DNA of 64,000 bases from DATKIY01 sp963726755 (GTDB lineage: Bacteria; Actinomycetota; Actinomycetes; JAHEKZ01): positions 744,001 to 808,000 of the forward strand of contig CAVSDB010000003.1 of the NCBI GenBank assembly GCA_963726755.1, written 5' to 3'. The position numbers were made by a program, and so were the translations under genes. Under the pieces are notes generated by a model. The model ran no database searches. It was not told where the DNA came from and saw only the letters and a program-made list of their open reading frames with translations. Shown here in pieces: positions 43,751 to 52,817 of the stretch; position 1 is the stretch's first letter, and each line of letters opens with the position of its first letter.

Positions 43751-44096
43751 CTCCTCGCCAGGCGACACACGATGTCGCTACTGCCTCGGTCACCCTGGGT
43801 ACACACCTTGGGGACAAGCCTGTGGACTCACGGGGTCTTACCGGTGGAAATCGGGGGACAACCGGTGGATGTCACTGGCTGTTCGCTTCGCCTTCCCCAG
43901 CCAGACATCAGTTGTTCCCAGCTTGGCCACACCCCGGTGTGGAGCGAGAAATCGGCTCTGACCAGCAAAAATGCGACTTACCCACCTTGTCCACAACCCC
44001 GACGACGACGACGAGTCATCTACTAATCAGACAACCTCAACGTCCATGGGGTGGCGCAGGGTGTGACACAGACCCATCACCTAGAGTGACATTGCC
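43751..44096. other. Origin of replication (oriC), dnaA-dnaN spacer
   Basis: The gene-free spacer lies where actinobacterial oriC is found. It has one perfect DnaA box (43987-43995), an 8-of-9 box TTGGCCACA (43923-43931) and weaker ones at 43808-43816 and 43821-43829. A palindrome CCACACC-CC-GGTGTGG is at 43927-43942. The stretch 43966-44040 is less GC-rich and may be the unwinding element. A dnaN -10 box TAGAGT is at 44082-44087. Confidence 0.75.
43987..43995 (+). promoter_or_regulatory. DnaA box (perfect) in oriC
   Basis: TTGTCCACA matches the GC-rich actinobacterial consensus exactly. Confidence 0.85.
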
Positions 44097-44126
44097 GTGG
44101 CAAGCGCGGCGGAACCGGAGGAGCAC

Positions 44127-45275
44127 GTGAAGTTTCGTGTCGAGCGTGACGTGCTCGCCGATGCGGTGTCCTGGGCTGCGCGAACGTTGCCGGCCCGCCC
44201 CCCTTTGCCCGTCCTGACCGGCCTGCTCGTTGAGGCTGGCAACAACGGGCTGACGCTGAGCAGCTTTGATTACGAGGTCTCTGGGCGTGTTGAGGTTCCG
44301 GCCGAGGTCAGTGAGCCCGGAACGGCCCTGGTGTCGGGTCGGCTACTTGCCGACATCACCCGCAGCCTGCCGCCCCGCCCCGTCGAGGTCGAGACGGAGG
44401 AGTCCGAGCGCAAGGTTGTCGTTCGGTGTGGATCGTCCCGGTTCACCCTGCAGACGCTGCCCACTGAGGACTACCCCTCGCTGCCGGAGATGCCGGCCGC
44501 TGCCGGGACCTTGTCAGGAGCAGATTTCGCGGCTGCGGTGCACCAGGTGGCGATAGCGATCGGACGCGACGACACGCTGCCGGTGCTGACCGGCATCCGC
44601 ATCGAGTTCGAGGGTGATCATCTGGTTTTGGCGGCGACCGATCGGTATCGGCTAGCTGTGCGAGAAATCGGCTGGCGACCAGATCGTCCCGACCTCAGTG
44701 CCGTCGCCCTGGTTCGTGGGCGCTCCCTGGATGAGACCGCGAGGGCTTTGGTCGACTCTGAAGAGGTCACCATCGCGTTGTCCGACGGCGGAGCCGGCGA
44801 GGGCCTCATCGGATTCGAAGGAAGCGCTGGCGGAGAAAGTCGTCATTCAACGAATCGAATTCTTGACGGGGAGTTCCCCAAGTACCGCGCGTTGCTGCCG
44901 ACCGAGAGCAGCGCGATTGCAGTGATCGAGACGTCGGCGTTCATCGACACCGTCAAGCGGGTTGGCTTGGTCGCCGATCGAAACACTCCGGTGCGGCTTC
45001 ACTTCAGTGATGGCGAAGTGGTGCTAGACGCGGGTACCGGAGACGAAGCGGTCGCGACTGAATCGTTGTCGTGTGCCTATGACGGCGAACCGCTAACGAT
45101 TGCGTTCAACCCACAGTTCTTGCAAGACGGGCTGCAGGCACTTGGCGCACCGTTTGCCGAATTGTCGTTCACGACGTCGACTAAGCCAGCGGTGATGAGT
45201 GGTCGTACTGACGCAGAGACGGCGAGTGATGCGAGTTATCGCTACCTCATCATGCCGGTGCGTCTGTCCGGTTAG
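44127..45275 (+). CDS. dnaN: DNA polymerase III beta clamp
   Basis: The 382-residue sliding clamp starts MKFRVERDVLADAVSWAA and has the three-fold clamp repeat, with SGADFAAAVHQVAIAIGRDDTLPVLTGI in the second unit and RYLIMPVRLSG at the end. GTG 44127 is chosen because GGAGGAG precedes it. GTG 44097 is also in frame but adds ten atypical residues and lies next to the predicted transcription start. Confidence 0.97.
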   Translation: MKFRVERDVLADAVSWAARTLPARPPLPVLTGLLVEAGNNGLTLSSFDYEVSGRVEVPAEVSEPGTALVSGRLLADITRSLPPRPVEVETEESERKVVVRCGSSRFTLQTLPTEDYPSLPEMPAAAGTLSGADFAAAVHQVAIAIGRDDTLPVLTGIRIEFEGDHLVLAATDRYRLAVREIGWRPDRPDLSAVALVRGRSLDETARALVDSEEVTIALSDGGAGEGLIGFEGSAGGESRHSTNRILDGEFPKYRALLPTESSAIAVIETSAFIDTVKRVGLVADRNTPVRLHFSDGEVVLDAGTGDEAVATESLSCAYDGEPLTIAFNPQFLQDGLQALGAPFAELSFTTSTKPAVMSGRTDAETASDASYRYLIMPVRLSG

Positions 45276-45292
45276 TTCTCGGTCGACAGTCG

Positions 45293-46447
45293 GTGTTTGT
45301 CGCAGCTCTTGAACTCGTCGACTATCGGTCGTACGAGCACTTGACGTTGACGCTTGAACCGGGCGTGACGACCTTTGTCGGAGCCAACGGACAGGGTAAG
45401 ACGAATGTTGTTGAGGCACTCGGCTATCTGGCATCACTCAGCAGTCATCGGGTCGCGACCGATCAACCGTTGATTCGTCAGGGATGTGAGCGCGCGGTTA
45501 TCCGTGGGCAGGTCGTGCGTGACGATCGTCAACTCCTGCTGGAGATCGAAGTCGTCAACGGCAAAGCAAATCGGGCCAGAGTGAACAAGTCGCCACTACC
45601 GCGGACACGTGAATTGCTAGGGATCCTGCGGACCGTGTTGTTTGCTCCGGAAGATCTGGCGCTCGTGCGCGGTGAGCCGGACCAGCGGCGCAGGTTTCTC
45701 GATGAACTCATGGTGCTGCGTACTCCACGGTTGGCTGGTGTTCGCTCCGATTACGACCGCGTGCTGAAGCAACGCAATGCCTTGTTGAAAAGTGCAGCTG
45801 CTTCGCGCGGGCAGTTTGACGTCTCAACGTTGGAGGTGTGGAACGAACACCTGGTGGCAACCGCTAGCGAACTATTGGCGGCGCGGTTAGCCATGATTGT
45901 TGAGTTGGAACCACACGTCGTGGCGTCGTATAAGGATCTCGCACCGACGGGGGGCCAGGCAAGCTTCGGCTACCGAGCTTCGTGGCGGTCGGGCGAACTC
46001 GGGTCCAACGAACTCAATGTCAGCGAAGTGGGTGCGCCGGACCGCGAGCAGATCGCCGCTGATCTGCAGACGTCACTCGAAGACGTTCGACGTGAGGAAC
46101 TTGCTCGTGGGATTTCCCTAGTTGGTCCGCAACGTGACGACTTGGTGATTCAGCTTGGCACGATGCCGGCTAAGGGCTACGCCTCTCATGGGGAGTCATG
46201 GTCGTTGGCTTTGTCGCTTCGGCTTGGTTCGTTCGCGTTGATACGAGCCGACGGCGATGACCCCGTTCTCGTCCTGGACGACGTGTTCTCCGAGCTTGAC
46301 GATGCCCGCCGAACCCGGCTCGCCGCCCGAGTGGCGGACGCCGAACAGGTGCTGATCACCGCGGCAGTTTTGGGGGACGTGCCGTCTACGCTGGTGGGCA
46401 GTACGTTCACCGTGGCAGGAGGCGAGGTCGTTCGTGGAGTCGCCTGA
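45293..46447 (+). CDS. recF: DNA replication and repair protein RecF
   Basis: The 384-residue SMC-like ATPase loads RecA at gaps. It has Walker A GANGQGKTNVVEAL, the signature region SWSLALSLRLGSFAL and Walker B VLVLDDVFSELDDARR. No gnd gene separates it from dnaN, unlike Streptomyces. The 3' end overlaps dciA by 14 bases. Confidence 0.96.
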   Translation: MFVAALELVDYRSYEHLTLTLEPGVTTFVGANGQGKTNVVEALGYLASLSSHRVATDQPLIRQGCERAVIRGQVVRDDRQLLLEIEVVNGKANRARVNKSPLPRTRELLGILRTVLFAPEDLALVRGEPDQRRRFLDELMVLRTPRLAGVRSDYDRVLKQRNALLKSAAASRGQFDVSTLEVWNEHLVATASELLAARLAMIVELEPHVVASYKDLAPTGGQASFGYRASWRSGELGSNELNVSEVGAPDREQIAADLQTSLEDVRREELARGISLVGPQRDDLVIQLGTMPAKGYASHGESWSLALSLRLGSFALIRADGDDPVLVLDDVFSELDDARRTRLAARVADAEQVLITAAVLGDVPSTLVGSTFTVAGGEVVRGVA

Positions 46448-46973
46448 GTCGTCAATGGACGCACCCGTGGAGTCGGCTGAGCCCGCCGACAGCACTGACC
46501 TCGGTCGCGAAATGCTCGCGAGGGCACGGGTTCGGAGCCGCAGAGGGGCACTTAGCGGTCGATCGACCAAGCGCCGGCCGGTCACCGGACAACAGATCTC
46601 AGCTGCCGGACCCGATGAACGCGATCCACAGCCGCTTGACCAGGTGGTTGAACGCCTGGTCGCAGAACGCGGGTGGCAGACCAACCGGGCCATCGGAGGC
46701 GTCGAGGGCCGCTGGTCCCAGATCGTGGGGCAAGAAGTCGCGGCCCATTGCGCCCCTGAGAACTTCACCGATGGCCAACTCACGGTTCGGGCTGAATCAA
46801 CCGCTTGGGCCAGCGAGATCAAGTTGCTGGCGACCTCCCTACTGGCCCGGCTGAACGAGGATTTGGGAGCTGGCACGGTGACCGGGTTACGGGTCGTGGG
46901 CCCGGCCGGCCCGTCGTGGAAGAAGGGCAAGTGGTCGGTCCAGGGACGCGGTCCCCGCGACACGTACGGCTGA
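46434..46973 (+). CDS. dciA: DciA-family helicase-loading protein (DUF721)
   Basis: The 179-residue protein has a variable basic N-terminal half and the DUF721 domain at about 65-160, with RWSQIVGQEVAAHCAPENFTDG and LTVRAESTAWASEIKLL. DciA is the ancestral loader of replicative helicase in bacteria lacking DnaC/DnaI. It corresponds to Rv0004. GTG 46434 lies within the recF end. Confidence 0.93.
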   Translation: MESPESSMDAPVESAEPADSTDLGREMLARARVRSRRGALSGRSTKRRPVTGQQISAAGPDERDPQPLDQVVERLVAERGWQTNRAIGGVEGRWSQIVGQEVAAHCAPENFTDGQLTVRAESTAWASEIKLLATSLLARLNEDLGAGTVTGLRVVGPAGPSWKKGKWSVQGRGPRDTYG

Positions 46974-47086
46974 GATTCTGCGTCCCCAACCCCCCTGCCG
47001 TGTAGGGGGAGTCACGCCCAGGCTCGACAGCGGCGTCTTGCCGCCCACAATCGTCACCACGAGGCAACTCTGTCGGCGTAACGGAG

Positions 47087-47092
47087 TAGGAT
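47087..47092 (+). promoter_or_regulatory. -10 box TAGGAT of gyrB
   Basis: TAGGAT predicts transcription from about 47099, just before the hairpin at 47106-47139. The -35 region is weak, which is common for supercoiling-sensitive gyrase promoters. Confidence 0.45.
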
Positions 47093-47105
47093 GAGGGGCA
47101 GAAAG

Positions 47106-47139
47106 CAGGGCCGCTCCGCCGGCAAGGTGGGCGGCCCTG
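47106..47139 (+). promoter_or_regulatory. Strong hairpin near the 5' end of the gyrB message
   Basis: CAGGGCCGC (47106-47114) pairs perfectly with GCGGCCCTG (47131-47139). An inner 5-bp stem (47116-47120 with 47126-47130) extends it to 14 pairs with one bulge. It lies about 7 bases from the predicted transcript start and 12 before the AAGGAG site. Confidence 0.7.
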
Positions 47140-47164
47140 AACCTTGACCCAAGGAGCCCTCCCC

Positions 47165-49135
47165 GTGTCCTACGACGCAACGAACATCCAGGTCCTCGAG
47201 GGCCTCGATGCCGTGCGCAAGCGCCCGAGCATGTACATCGGATCCACCGGCGAGCGCGGGTTACACCACCTGGTCTACGAGGTGGTCGACAACTGTGTGG
47301 ACGAAGCCCTCGCAGGTGCTGCCGACCAGATCAACATCACGCTGCTGGCCGACGGTGGCGTCCGCGTGACCGACAACGGACGTGGCATCCCCGTCGACGA
47401 GCACCCGGAGGAACGGCGTCCGGCGGTCGAGGTGGTCCTTACCGTCCTTCACGCAGGGGGCAAGTTCGGCGGCGGTGGGTACGCAGTTTCGGGCGGCTTG
47501 CATGGGGTCGGAGTCTCGGTCGTCAATGCGTTGTCGACCAAACTCAGCGTCGAGGTGCGGCGAGACGGGTTCGTCTGGCGACAGACGTACCTCCGCGGTG
47601 TTCCTACCGGCGACCTTGAGAGGGGCGAGCCGGCCGACAGCACCGGAACAACGATCACCTTCTGGGCCGATCCCGAAATATTCGAGATGACGCATTACTC
47701 CTTCGAAACGCTATCGCGACGATTCCAAGAGATGGCATTCCTCAACCGCGGGCTCACCATCGAGATGACTGACGAGCGGGTGGCCGACCAGGACGCTGAA
47801 GTAGTCGACGAGTCTGACCTCGAAGCTCGCCACGTCAAGTACTACTACGAAGGTGGCATCGCCGATTTCGTTCGTCACATCAATGCACGCAGCAAGACCG
47901 GCGTCGTTCACCAACACGTCATCGAGTACGCCGCCGAAGACACCGAGCAGGGAATCAGCCTCGAGGTCGCGATGCAATGGAACGGCGACTACAACGAGGG
48001 TGTTCACACCTTCGCGAACACCATCAACACGCACGAGGGTGGTACACACGAAGAAGGATTCCGCACGTCGTTGACGTCGCTCATCAATCGCTACGCGCGT
48101 GATCGGTGGAACCTGCTCAAAGAGAAGGACCCCAACCTGTCCGGCGAAGATGTCCGCGAGGGACTGACTGCGATCGTTCACGCGAAGTTGCGCGAGCCAC
48201 AGTTCGAGGGTCAGACCAAAACCAAACTCGGTAACACCGAGGCGAAGTCGTTCGTCCAGAAGGTGACCAACGAACAGTTGTCAGCGTGGCTGGATGCGAA
48301 CCCTGGCGAAGCCAAAGAGATCGCACGCAAGGCGATCAACGCAGCCTCGGCCCGGATGGCGGCGCGCAAGGCCCGCGACCTGGCTCGCAACCGCAAGGGA
48401 CTACTGGGCGGCGGTGGATTACCCGGAAAACTCATCGACTGCTCGTCGAACAATCCCGAAGACTGCGAGATTTTCGTGGTTGAAGGCGACTCAGCAGGCG
48501 GTAGCGCTCGCAATGGCCGCGACCCAGGAACCCAGGCCATCTTGCCCATTCGCGGCAAGATCCTGAACGTTGAGAAGGCCAGGATCGACCGGGTGCTGCA
48601 GAACAACGAGGTCCAAGCGCTCATCTCTGCGCTGGGAACTGGCGTGCACGAAGAGTTCGACCTGGCCAAGTTGCGCTACCACAAGATTGTGCTGATGGCC
48701 GACGCCGACGTTGACGGTCAACACATTCGCACGTTGCTGCTCACGCTGCTCTTCCGCTTCATGCGCCCGCTGATCGAAGAGGGCTTTGTCTACATCGCCC
48801 AACCACCGCTATACAAAATCAAGTGGTCGCGCGACGAGTCAGAGTTCGCGTACGGCGACCGCGAGAAGGACGCAATGCTGGCTGCGGGTGCGGCAGCGGG
48901 AAGAAAGTTGCCAAAAGAAGAGGGCATCCAGCGTTACAAGGGTCTTGGCGAGATGAACGCCGACGAACTGTGGGAGACCACGATGGATGCACAGCGCCGG
49001 GTGCTGTTGCAGGTCACTCTCGACGACGCTTTGCAAGCCGACGAAACCTTCGCGACGTTGATGGGCGAAGACGTCGAAGAACGTCGCAAGTTCATTCAAC
49101 GTAACGCGCGCGACGTGCGCTTCCTGGACATCTAG
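47165..49135 (+). CDS. gyrB: DNA gyrase subunit B
   Basis: The 656-residue ATPase subunit has LEGLDAVRKRPSMYIGST, the GHKL ATP-binding residues, the TOPRIM acidic motif VEGDSAGGSARNGRD and MADADVDGQHIRTLLLTLLF. GTG 47165 is preferred to the frame start at 47144 because AAGGAG (47151-47156) lies 8 bases before it. It is followed by gyrA after 15 bases. Confidence 0.97.
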   Translation: MSYDATNIQVLEGLDAVRKRPSMYIGSTGERGLHHLVYEVVDNCVDEALAGAADQINITLLADGGVRVTDNGRGIPVDEHPEERRPAVEVVLTVLHAGGKFGGGGYAVSGGLHGVGVSVVNALSTKLSVEVRRDGFVWRQTYLRGVPTGDLERGEPADSTGTTITFWADPEIFEMTHYSFETLSRRFQEMAFLNRGLTIEMTDERVADQDAEVVDESDLEARHVKYYYEGGIADFVRHINARSKTGVVHQHVIEYAAEDTEQGISLEVAMQWNGDYNEGVHTFANTINTHEGGTHEEGFRTSLTSLINRYARDRWNLLKEKDPNLSGEDVREGLTAIVHAKLREPQFEGQTKTKLGNTEAKSFVQKVTNEQLSAWLDANPGEAKEIARKAINAASARMAARKARDLARNRKGLLGGGGLPGKLIDCSSNNPEDCEIFVVEGDSAGGSARNGRDPGTQAILPIRGKILNVEKARIDRVLQNNEVQALISALGTGVHEEFDLAKLRYHKIVLMADADVDGQHIRTLLLTLLFRFMRPLIEEGFVYIAQPPLYKIKWSRDESEFAYGDREKDAMLAAGAAAGRKLPKEEGIQRYKGLGEMNADELWETTMDAQRRVLLQVTLDDALQADETFATLMGEDVEERRKFIQRNARDVRFLDI

Positions 49136-49150
49136 ACATAAGGAACCCTG

Positions 49151-51775
49151 GTGACTGAATCCACCGATGTAGTACCTCCGGGCGGTCGGATAGAAGCGGT
49201 CGACCTTCAGGTCGAGATGCAACGCTCGTACCTCGACTACGCGATGAGCGTGATCGTGTCGCGTGCGTTGCCGGACGTGCGCGACGGCCTTAAGCCGGTT
49301 CACCGGCGAGTCATCTATGCAATGTTCGACGGCGGGTATCGACCCGACCGCGCATTCAGCAAGTGCGCGCGCATCGTCGGTGACGTCATGGGTAACTACC
49401 ACCCGCACGGTGACTCCGCGATTTACGACACCTTGGTCCGGCTCGCTCAGCCTTGGGCGTTGCGGTACCGACTCGTGCAGGGTCAGGGCAACTTCGGTTC
49501 GCCAGGAAACGACCCCGCAGCCGCCATGCGTTACACCGAGGCCCGGATGGCGCCGCTGGCCATGGAGATGGTCCGCGACATCGACGAGGACACCGTCGAC
49601 TTCGCGCCCAACTACGACGGTCGCACCGCCGAGCCCACGATTCTGCCGAGCAGGTTCCCCAACCTGCTCATCAACGGCAGCGCGGGTATCGCGGTCGGAA
49701 TGGCGACCAACATCCCGCCACACAACCTGCGCGAGGTCGCCGACGGTGTGAAGTGGGCGCTTGAGAATCCCACCGCGTCGCGCGAGGAGTTGCTCGAAGC
49801 ACTGCTTGAACGGGTCCAAGGGCCAGACTTCCCGACTGGTGCCCTCGTCGTCGGCAAGACCGGCATCGAGAACGCATACCGCACGGGGCGTGGGCTGATC
49901 ACCATGCGCGCGGTCGTCACGGTCGAAGAAGACCGCAACCGCACGGCGCTAGTCATCTCCGAGCTGCCGTACCAGGTCAACCCCGACAATTTGGCGTTGA
50001 AGATCGCCGACTTGGTTGACAGCGGCAAGCTTCAGGGCATCGCAGATCTACGTGACGACTCGTCGTCACGTACCGGAATGCGGCTCGTCGTTGTGCTGAA
50101 GCGCGACGCTGTTGCGAAGGTCGTGCTGAACAACCTCTACAAACACACACAACTACAAGAGACATTTGGCGCCAACATGCTGGCGCTAGTCGACGGCGTT
50201 CCCCGCACGCTCACGCTCGACCAGTTTGTGTCGCACTGGATCACTCACCAGATCGAAATCATCCAGCGACGCACTCGCTACCGGTTGCGCAAGGCTGAAG
50301 AGCGCGCGCACATCTTGCGGGCGTTGCTGAAAGCACTCGACGCGCTTGACCAAGTCATCGCGTTGATCCGCGCGAGTGCCACGGTCGAAGACGCGCGCGG
50401 TGGCCTGATGGATCTGCTGGAGATCGACGAGGTGCAGTCCACTGCGATTCTTGACATGCAGTTGCGGCGACTCGCAGCCCTCGAACGCCAGAAAATCATT
50501 GACGAGTACGACGAGCTAATGGCACGGATCGCTGACTACAACGACATCCTCTCGAACGAGCCACGTCAGCGATCCATTGTCGCCGAGGAGCTGGCGGAGA
50601 TCGTCGAGAAGTACGGCGACGAGCGGCGCACCCAACTCATTCCGTTCGATGGTGACATGTCGCATGAGGATTTCATTGCGGAAGAAGACGTCGTCGTCAC
50701 CATTACCCGCGACGGTTACGCGAAGCGCACCAAGGCTGATCTATACCGATCGCAACGACGCGGTGGCAAGGGAGTGCGTGGCGCGGCGTTGAAGCAGGAC
50801 GATCTCGTTGAGCACTTCTTTACCACGACCACACATCACTGGATCTTGTTCTTCACCAATCAGGGTCGGGTGTACCGGGCGAAGGCGTATGAGCTTCCCG
50901 ACACCGGACGTGATGCACGGGGGCAACACGTCGCGAACTTGCTAGCGTTCCAGCCCGAAGAGCAGATCGCACAGGTACTCGACATCCGCGACTACGAGCA
51001 GGCGCCTTACCTCGTGTTGGCGACGCGATCGGGAATGGTCAAGAAGACCAAGCTCTCGGAGTACGACTCGCCTCGCACGGGTGGCGTGATCGCCATCAAC
51101 CTGAAGGATGACGACGAGGTCATCTCTGCCGTCATGTGTTCAGCTGACGACGACTTGTTGATGGTTTCTCGCAAGGGTCAGTCCGCACGGTTCCACGCGA
51201 ATGACTCGACGTTGCGTCCGATGGCCCGCGCCACGCAGGGCGTCATCGGGATGAAGTTCCGCGCTAATGATGAACTGCTGGCGATGGACGTGGTCCGCGA
51301 TGACGCGTTCTTGGTAACCGTGACAGACGGCGGATTCGCTAAGCGCACGGCAGTGACCGAGTGGACGGTCAAGGGGCGGGCAATTCTCGGCGTTAAAGCG
51401 ATGCGACTTGCCAACGAAGACCGAGGCGTTTTGGTCGGGGCAATCATCGCTAGCGAAGAGGACGAGGTCTTCGCGATCAAGGCAAGTGGAGAGATCATTC
51501 GCACGCCGGTCACGCAAATTCGCGCGACCGGACGCGACACGATGGGCGTAACTTTGACAACGGTCGGTGAGACCGACGCTGTTGTTGCCGTGACGCGCAA
51601 CGCTGAGTCTGAGACCGATGCTGAGTCTGAGACCGACGCTGAGGCTGAGACCGGAGTTGGGGGCGACGAAGTACCTGCGATCATCGATCTGACCACCTCG
51701 GTGGTTGATTCAGGAGACGAATCGAGTCAGTCTGAAGGGTCGGCTCCCGATCCTGATGAGAGCGAAGGTTCATGA
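49151..51775 (+). CDS. gyrA: DNA gyrase subunit A
   Basis: The 874-residue subunit cleaves and religates DNA. The active-site tyrosine is in AAAMRYTEARM, the quinolone region reads HPHGDSAIYDTLVRLAQ with the serine typical of sensitive enzymes, and the wrapping box is QRRGGKGVRG. The C-terminal pinwheel is followed by a long acidic tail in which an SETDAE motif repeats. GTG 49151 has AAGGAA upstream. Its stop overlaps the next ATG. Confidence 0.97.
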   Translation: MTESTDVVPPGGRIEAVDLQVEMQRSYLDYAMSVIVSRALPDVRDGLKPVHRRVIYAMFDGGYRPDRAFSKCARIVGDVMGNYHPHGDSAIYDTLVRLAQPWALRYRLVQGQGNFGSPGNDPAAAMRYTEARMAPLAMEMVRDIDEDTVDFAPNYDGRTAEPTILPSRFPNLLINGSAGIAVGMATNIPPHNLREVADGVKWALENPTASREELLEALLERVQGPDFPTGALVVGKTGIENAYRTGRGLITMRAVVTVEEDRNRTALVISELPYQVNPDNLALKIADLVDSGKLQGIADLRDDSSSRTGMRLVVVLKRDAVAKVVLNNLYKHTQLQETFGANMLALVDGVPRTLTLDQFVSHWITHQIEIIQRRTRYRLRKAEERAHILRALLKALDALDQVIALIRASATVEDARGGLMDLLEIDEVQSTAILDMQLRRLAALERQKIIDEYDELMARIADYNDILSNEPRQRSIVAEELAEIVEKYGDERRTQLIPFDGDMSHEDFIAEEDVVVTITRDGYAKRTKADLYRSQRRGGKGVRGAALKQDDLVEHFFTTTTHHWILFFTNQGRVYRAKAYELPDTGRDARGQHVANLLAFQPEEQIAQVLDIRDYEQAPYLVLATRSGMVKKTKLSEYDSPRTGGVIAINLKDDDEVISAVMCSADDDLLMVSRKGQSARFHANDSTLRPMARATQGVIGMKFRANDELLAMDVVRDDAFLVTVTDGGFAKRTAVTEWTVKGRAILGVKAMRLANEDRGVLVGAIIASEEDEVFAIKASGEIIRTPVTQIRATGRDTMGVTLTTVGETDAVVAVTRNAESETDAESETDAEAETGVGGDEVPAIIDLTTSVVDSGDESSQSEGSAPDPDESEGS

Positions 51776-52236
51776 CGACGACTAGCGGTCAGCGTCCCGG
51801 GGATCAGACGAGCATGTCCGCTGGTAGTGCAACCGTCGTGCCGCCGTCGGCATCGCGAAACGCGCCGATCACCCGGACGCGACGTACTCGGATGACGATT
51901 CAGCGAGTGGACCCGTGGTCAGTACTGCGGCTTGCATTCTTGTTGTCGCTTGCCGCCGCGGTGATCACGGTAGTCGCTGGGATGTTGTTGTGGGGCGTGC
52001 TCGCCGCCGGCGGAGTATTCGTTTCAGTCGACGACACGCTAAGGCTCGTCCTTGGGTCGGGTTCGGTAACCATCACGCAGTACTTCGGATTCGGCCGGGT
52101 GCTGTCGGTGTCCCTGCTAATCGCCGCCGTCGATATCGTGCTGATCACGGCACTGGTCACGATTGCGGCCTTCTTGTTCAACCTGGTCGCGGGCATGTCT
52201 GGTGGCCTACAAGTGACGGTCCAAGAGGAACTCTGA
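51772..52236 (+). CDS. DUF3566 transmembrane protein
   Basis: The 154-residue protein corresponds to Rv0007 and its relatives directly after gyrA. A disordered N-terminus of about 40 residues precedes RMTIQRVDPWSVLRLAF, the domain signature, and two membrane helices (about 55-80 and 113-137). Function is not established, though the gene is nearly always beside gyrA in Actinobacteria. ATGA overlap with gyrA. Confidence 0.92.
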   Translation: MTTTSGQRPGDQTSMSAGSATVVPPSASRNAPITRTRRTRMTIQRVDPWSVLRLAFLLSLAAAVITVVAGMLLWGVLAAGGVFVSVDDTLRLVLGSGSVTITQYFGFGRVLSVSLLIAAVDIVLITALVTIAAFLFNLVAGMSGGLQVTVQEEL

Positions 52237-52311
52237 CCGCTCAAAGTGCGCTGAGTCCGTCCGCTGCGGTTTGGGCGGCATCGGCCGGTGGGGTAACCTT
52301 CCCCTTCGCGC

Positions 52312-52386
52312 GGGCCTATAGCTCAGCTCGGTTAGAGCGCTTCCCTGATAAGGAAGAGGTCGATGGTTCAAGTCCATCTAGGCCCA
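52312..52386 (+). tRNA. ileT: tRNA-Ile (anticodon GAT)
   Basis: The acceptor stem GGGCCTA pairs with TAGGCCC, the D-loop holds GCTCAGCTCGGTTAGAGC, the anticodon loop CTGATAA gives GAT, and the T-arm GGTTCAAGTCC is standard. The discriminator base is A. CCA is not encoded. Confidence 0.97.
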
Positions 52387-52431
52387 CTCGACAGCCCGAA
52401 TACCCGGTCAGATGAATGGTAGGAGTCGCAC

Positions 52432-52572
52432 GTGAAGAAGCTCTTGGTGCTGATTGTCGCTGCGGCGGCCGGGTTCGCGGTGTATCGCAAGATCGCCAAC
52501 GACCGGGCTGAGCAAGACCTCTGGAACGAGGCCGTCGCTGAATTCGACGCTCCCGTCGTCGACCTGCGATAA
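52432..52572 (+). CDS. DLW-39 family protein
   Basis: A 46-residue protein begins MKKLLVLIVAAAAGFAVYRK with a single N-terminal membrane helix and contains the DLW signature in RAEQDLWNEA. A GGAG site lies 8 bases before GTG 52432. The family is typically found between tRNA-Ile and tRNA-Ala downstream of gyrA in Actinobacteria. Its role is unknown. Confidence 0.85.
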   Translation: MKKLLVLIVAAAAGFAVYRKIANDRAEQDLWNEAVAEFDAPVVDLR

Positions 52573-52618
52573 GCACCGCACCCAGACCCAAGGACAGACC
52601 CAGCGCCTTGGCGCACAC

Positions 52619-52691
52619 GGGGACGTAGCTCAATTGGCAGAGCACTGCCTTTGCAAGGCAGGGGTTAGGGGTTCGATTCCCCTCGTCTCCA
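52619..52691 (+). tRNA. alaT: tRNA-Ala (anticodon TGC)
   Basis: The acceptor stem GGGGACG pairs with CGTCTCC (one G-U pair). The D-arm is GCTCAATTGGCAGAGC, the anticodon stem CTGCC/GGCAG encloses TTTGCAA (TGC), and the T-arm is GGGGTTCGATTCCCC. CCA is not encoded. Confidence 0.97.
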
Positions 52692-52805
52692 CCCACGTCG
52701 CATTGCGCGACACCACCTTCGCCCAGCGATGGCAGACCCGGCAGTTTCGGGCAACTTTTGGGGTATGGAATGCCGGTACGCCATCGCTCGGCGATCCGAG
52801 GGGCT

Positions 52806-52811
52806 TAAAGT
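52806..52811 (+). promoter_or_regulatory. -10 box TAAAGT, leaderless esterase promoter
   Basis: TAAAGT ends 6 bases before GTG 52818, with no ribosome binding site between. Confidence 0.5.
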
Positions 52812-52817
52812 TCCTGC

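Noticed and set aside
44097..44126. dnaN starting at GTG 44097
   Set aside because: The standard MKFRVERD start with a strong ribosome binding site is at 44127, and 44097 lies beside the predicted transcription start.
46990..47009. Rho-independent terminator after dciA
   Set aside because: The CCCCCT/AGGGGG stem is only 6 bp with no T-run, so it is too weak to call.
48839..49819. 326-residue minus-strand frame across the gyrB-gyrA junction
   Set aside because: It is antisense to two conserved gyrase genes and has no recognisable domains.
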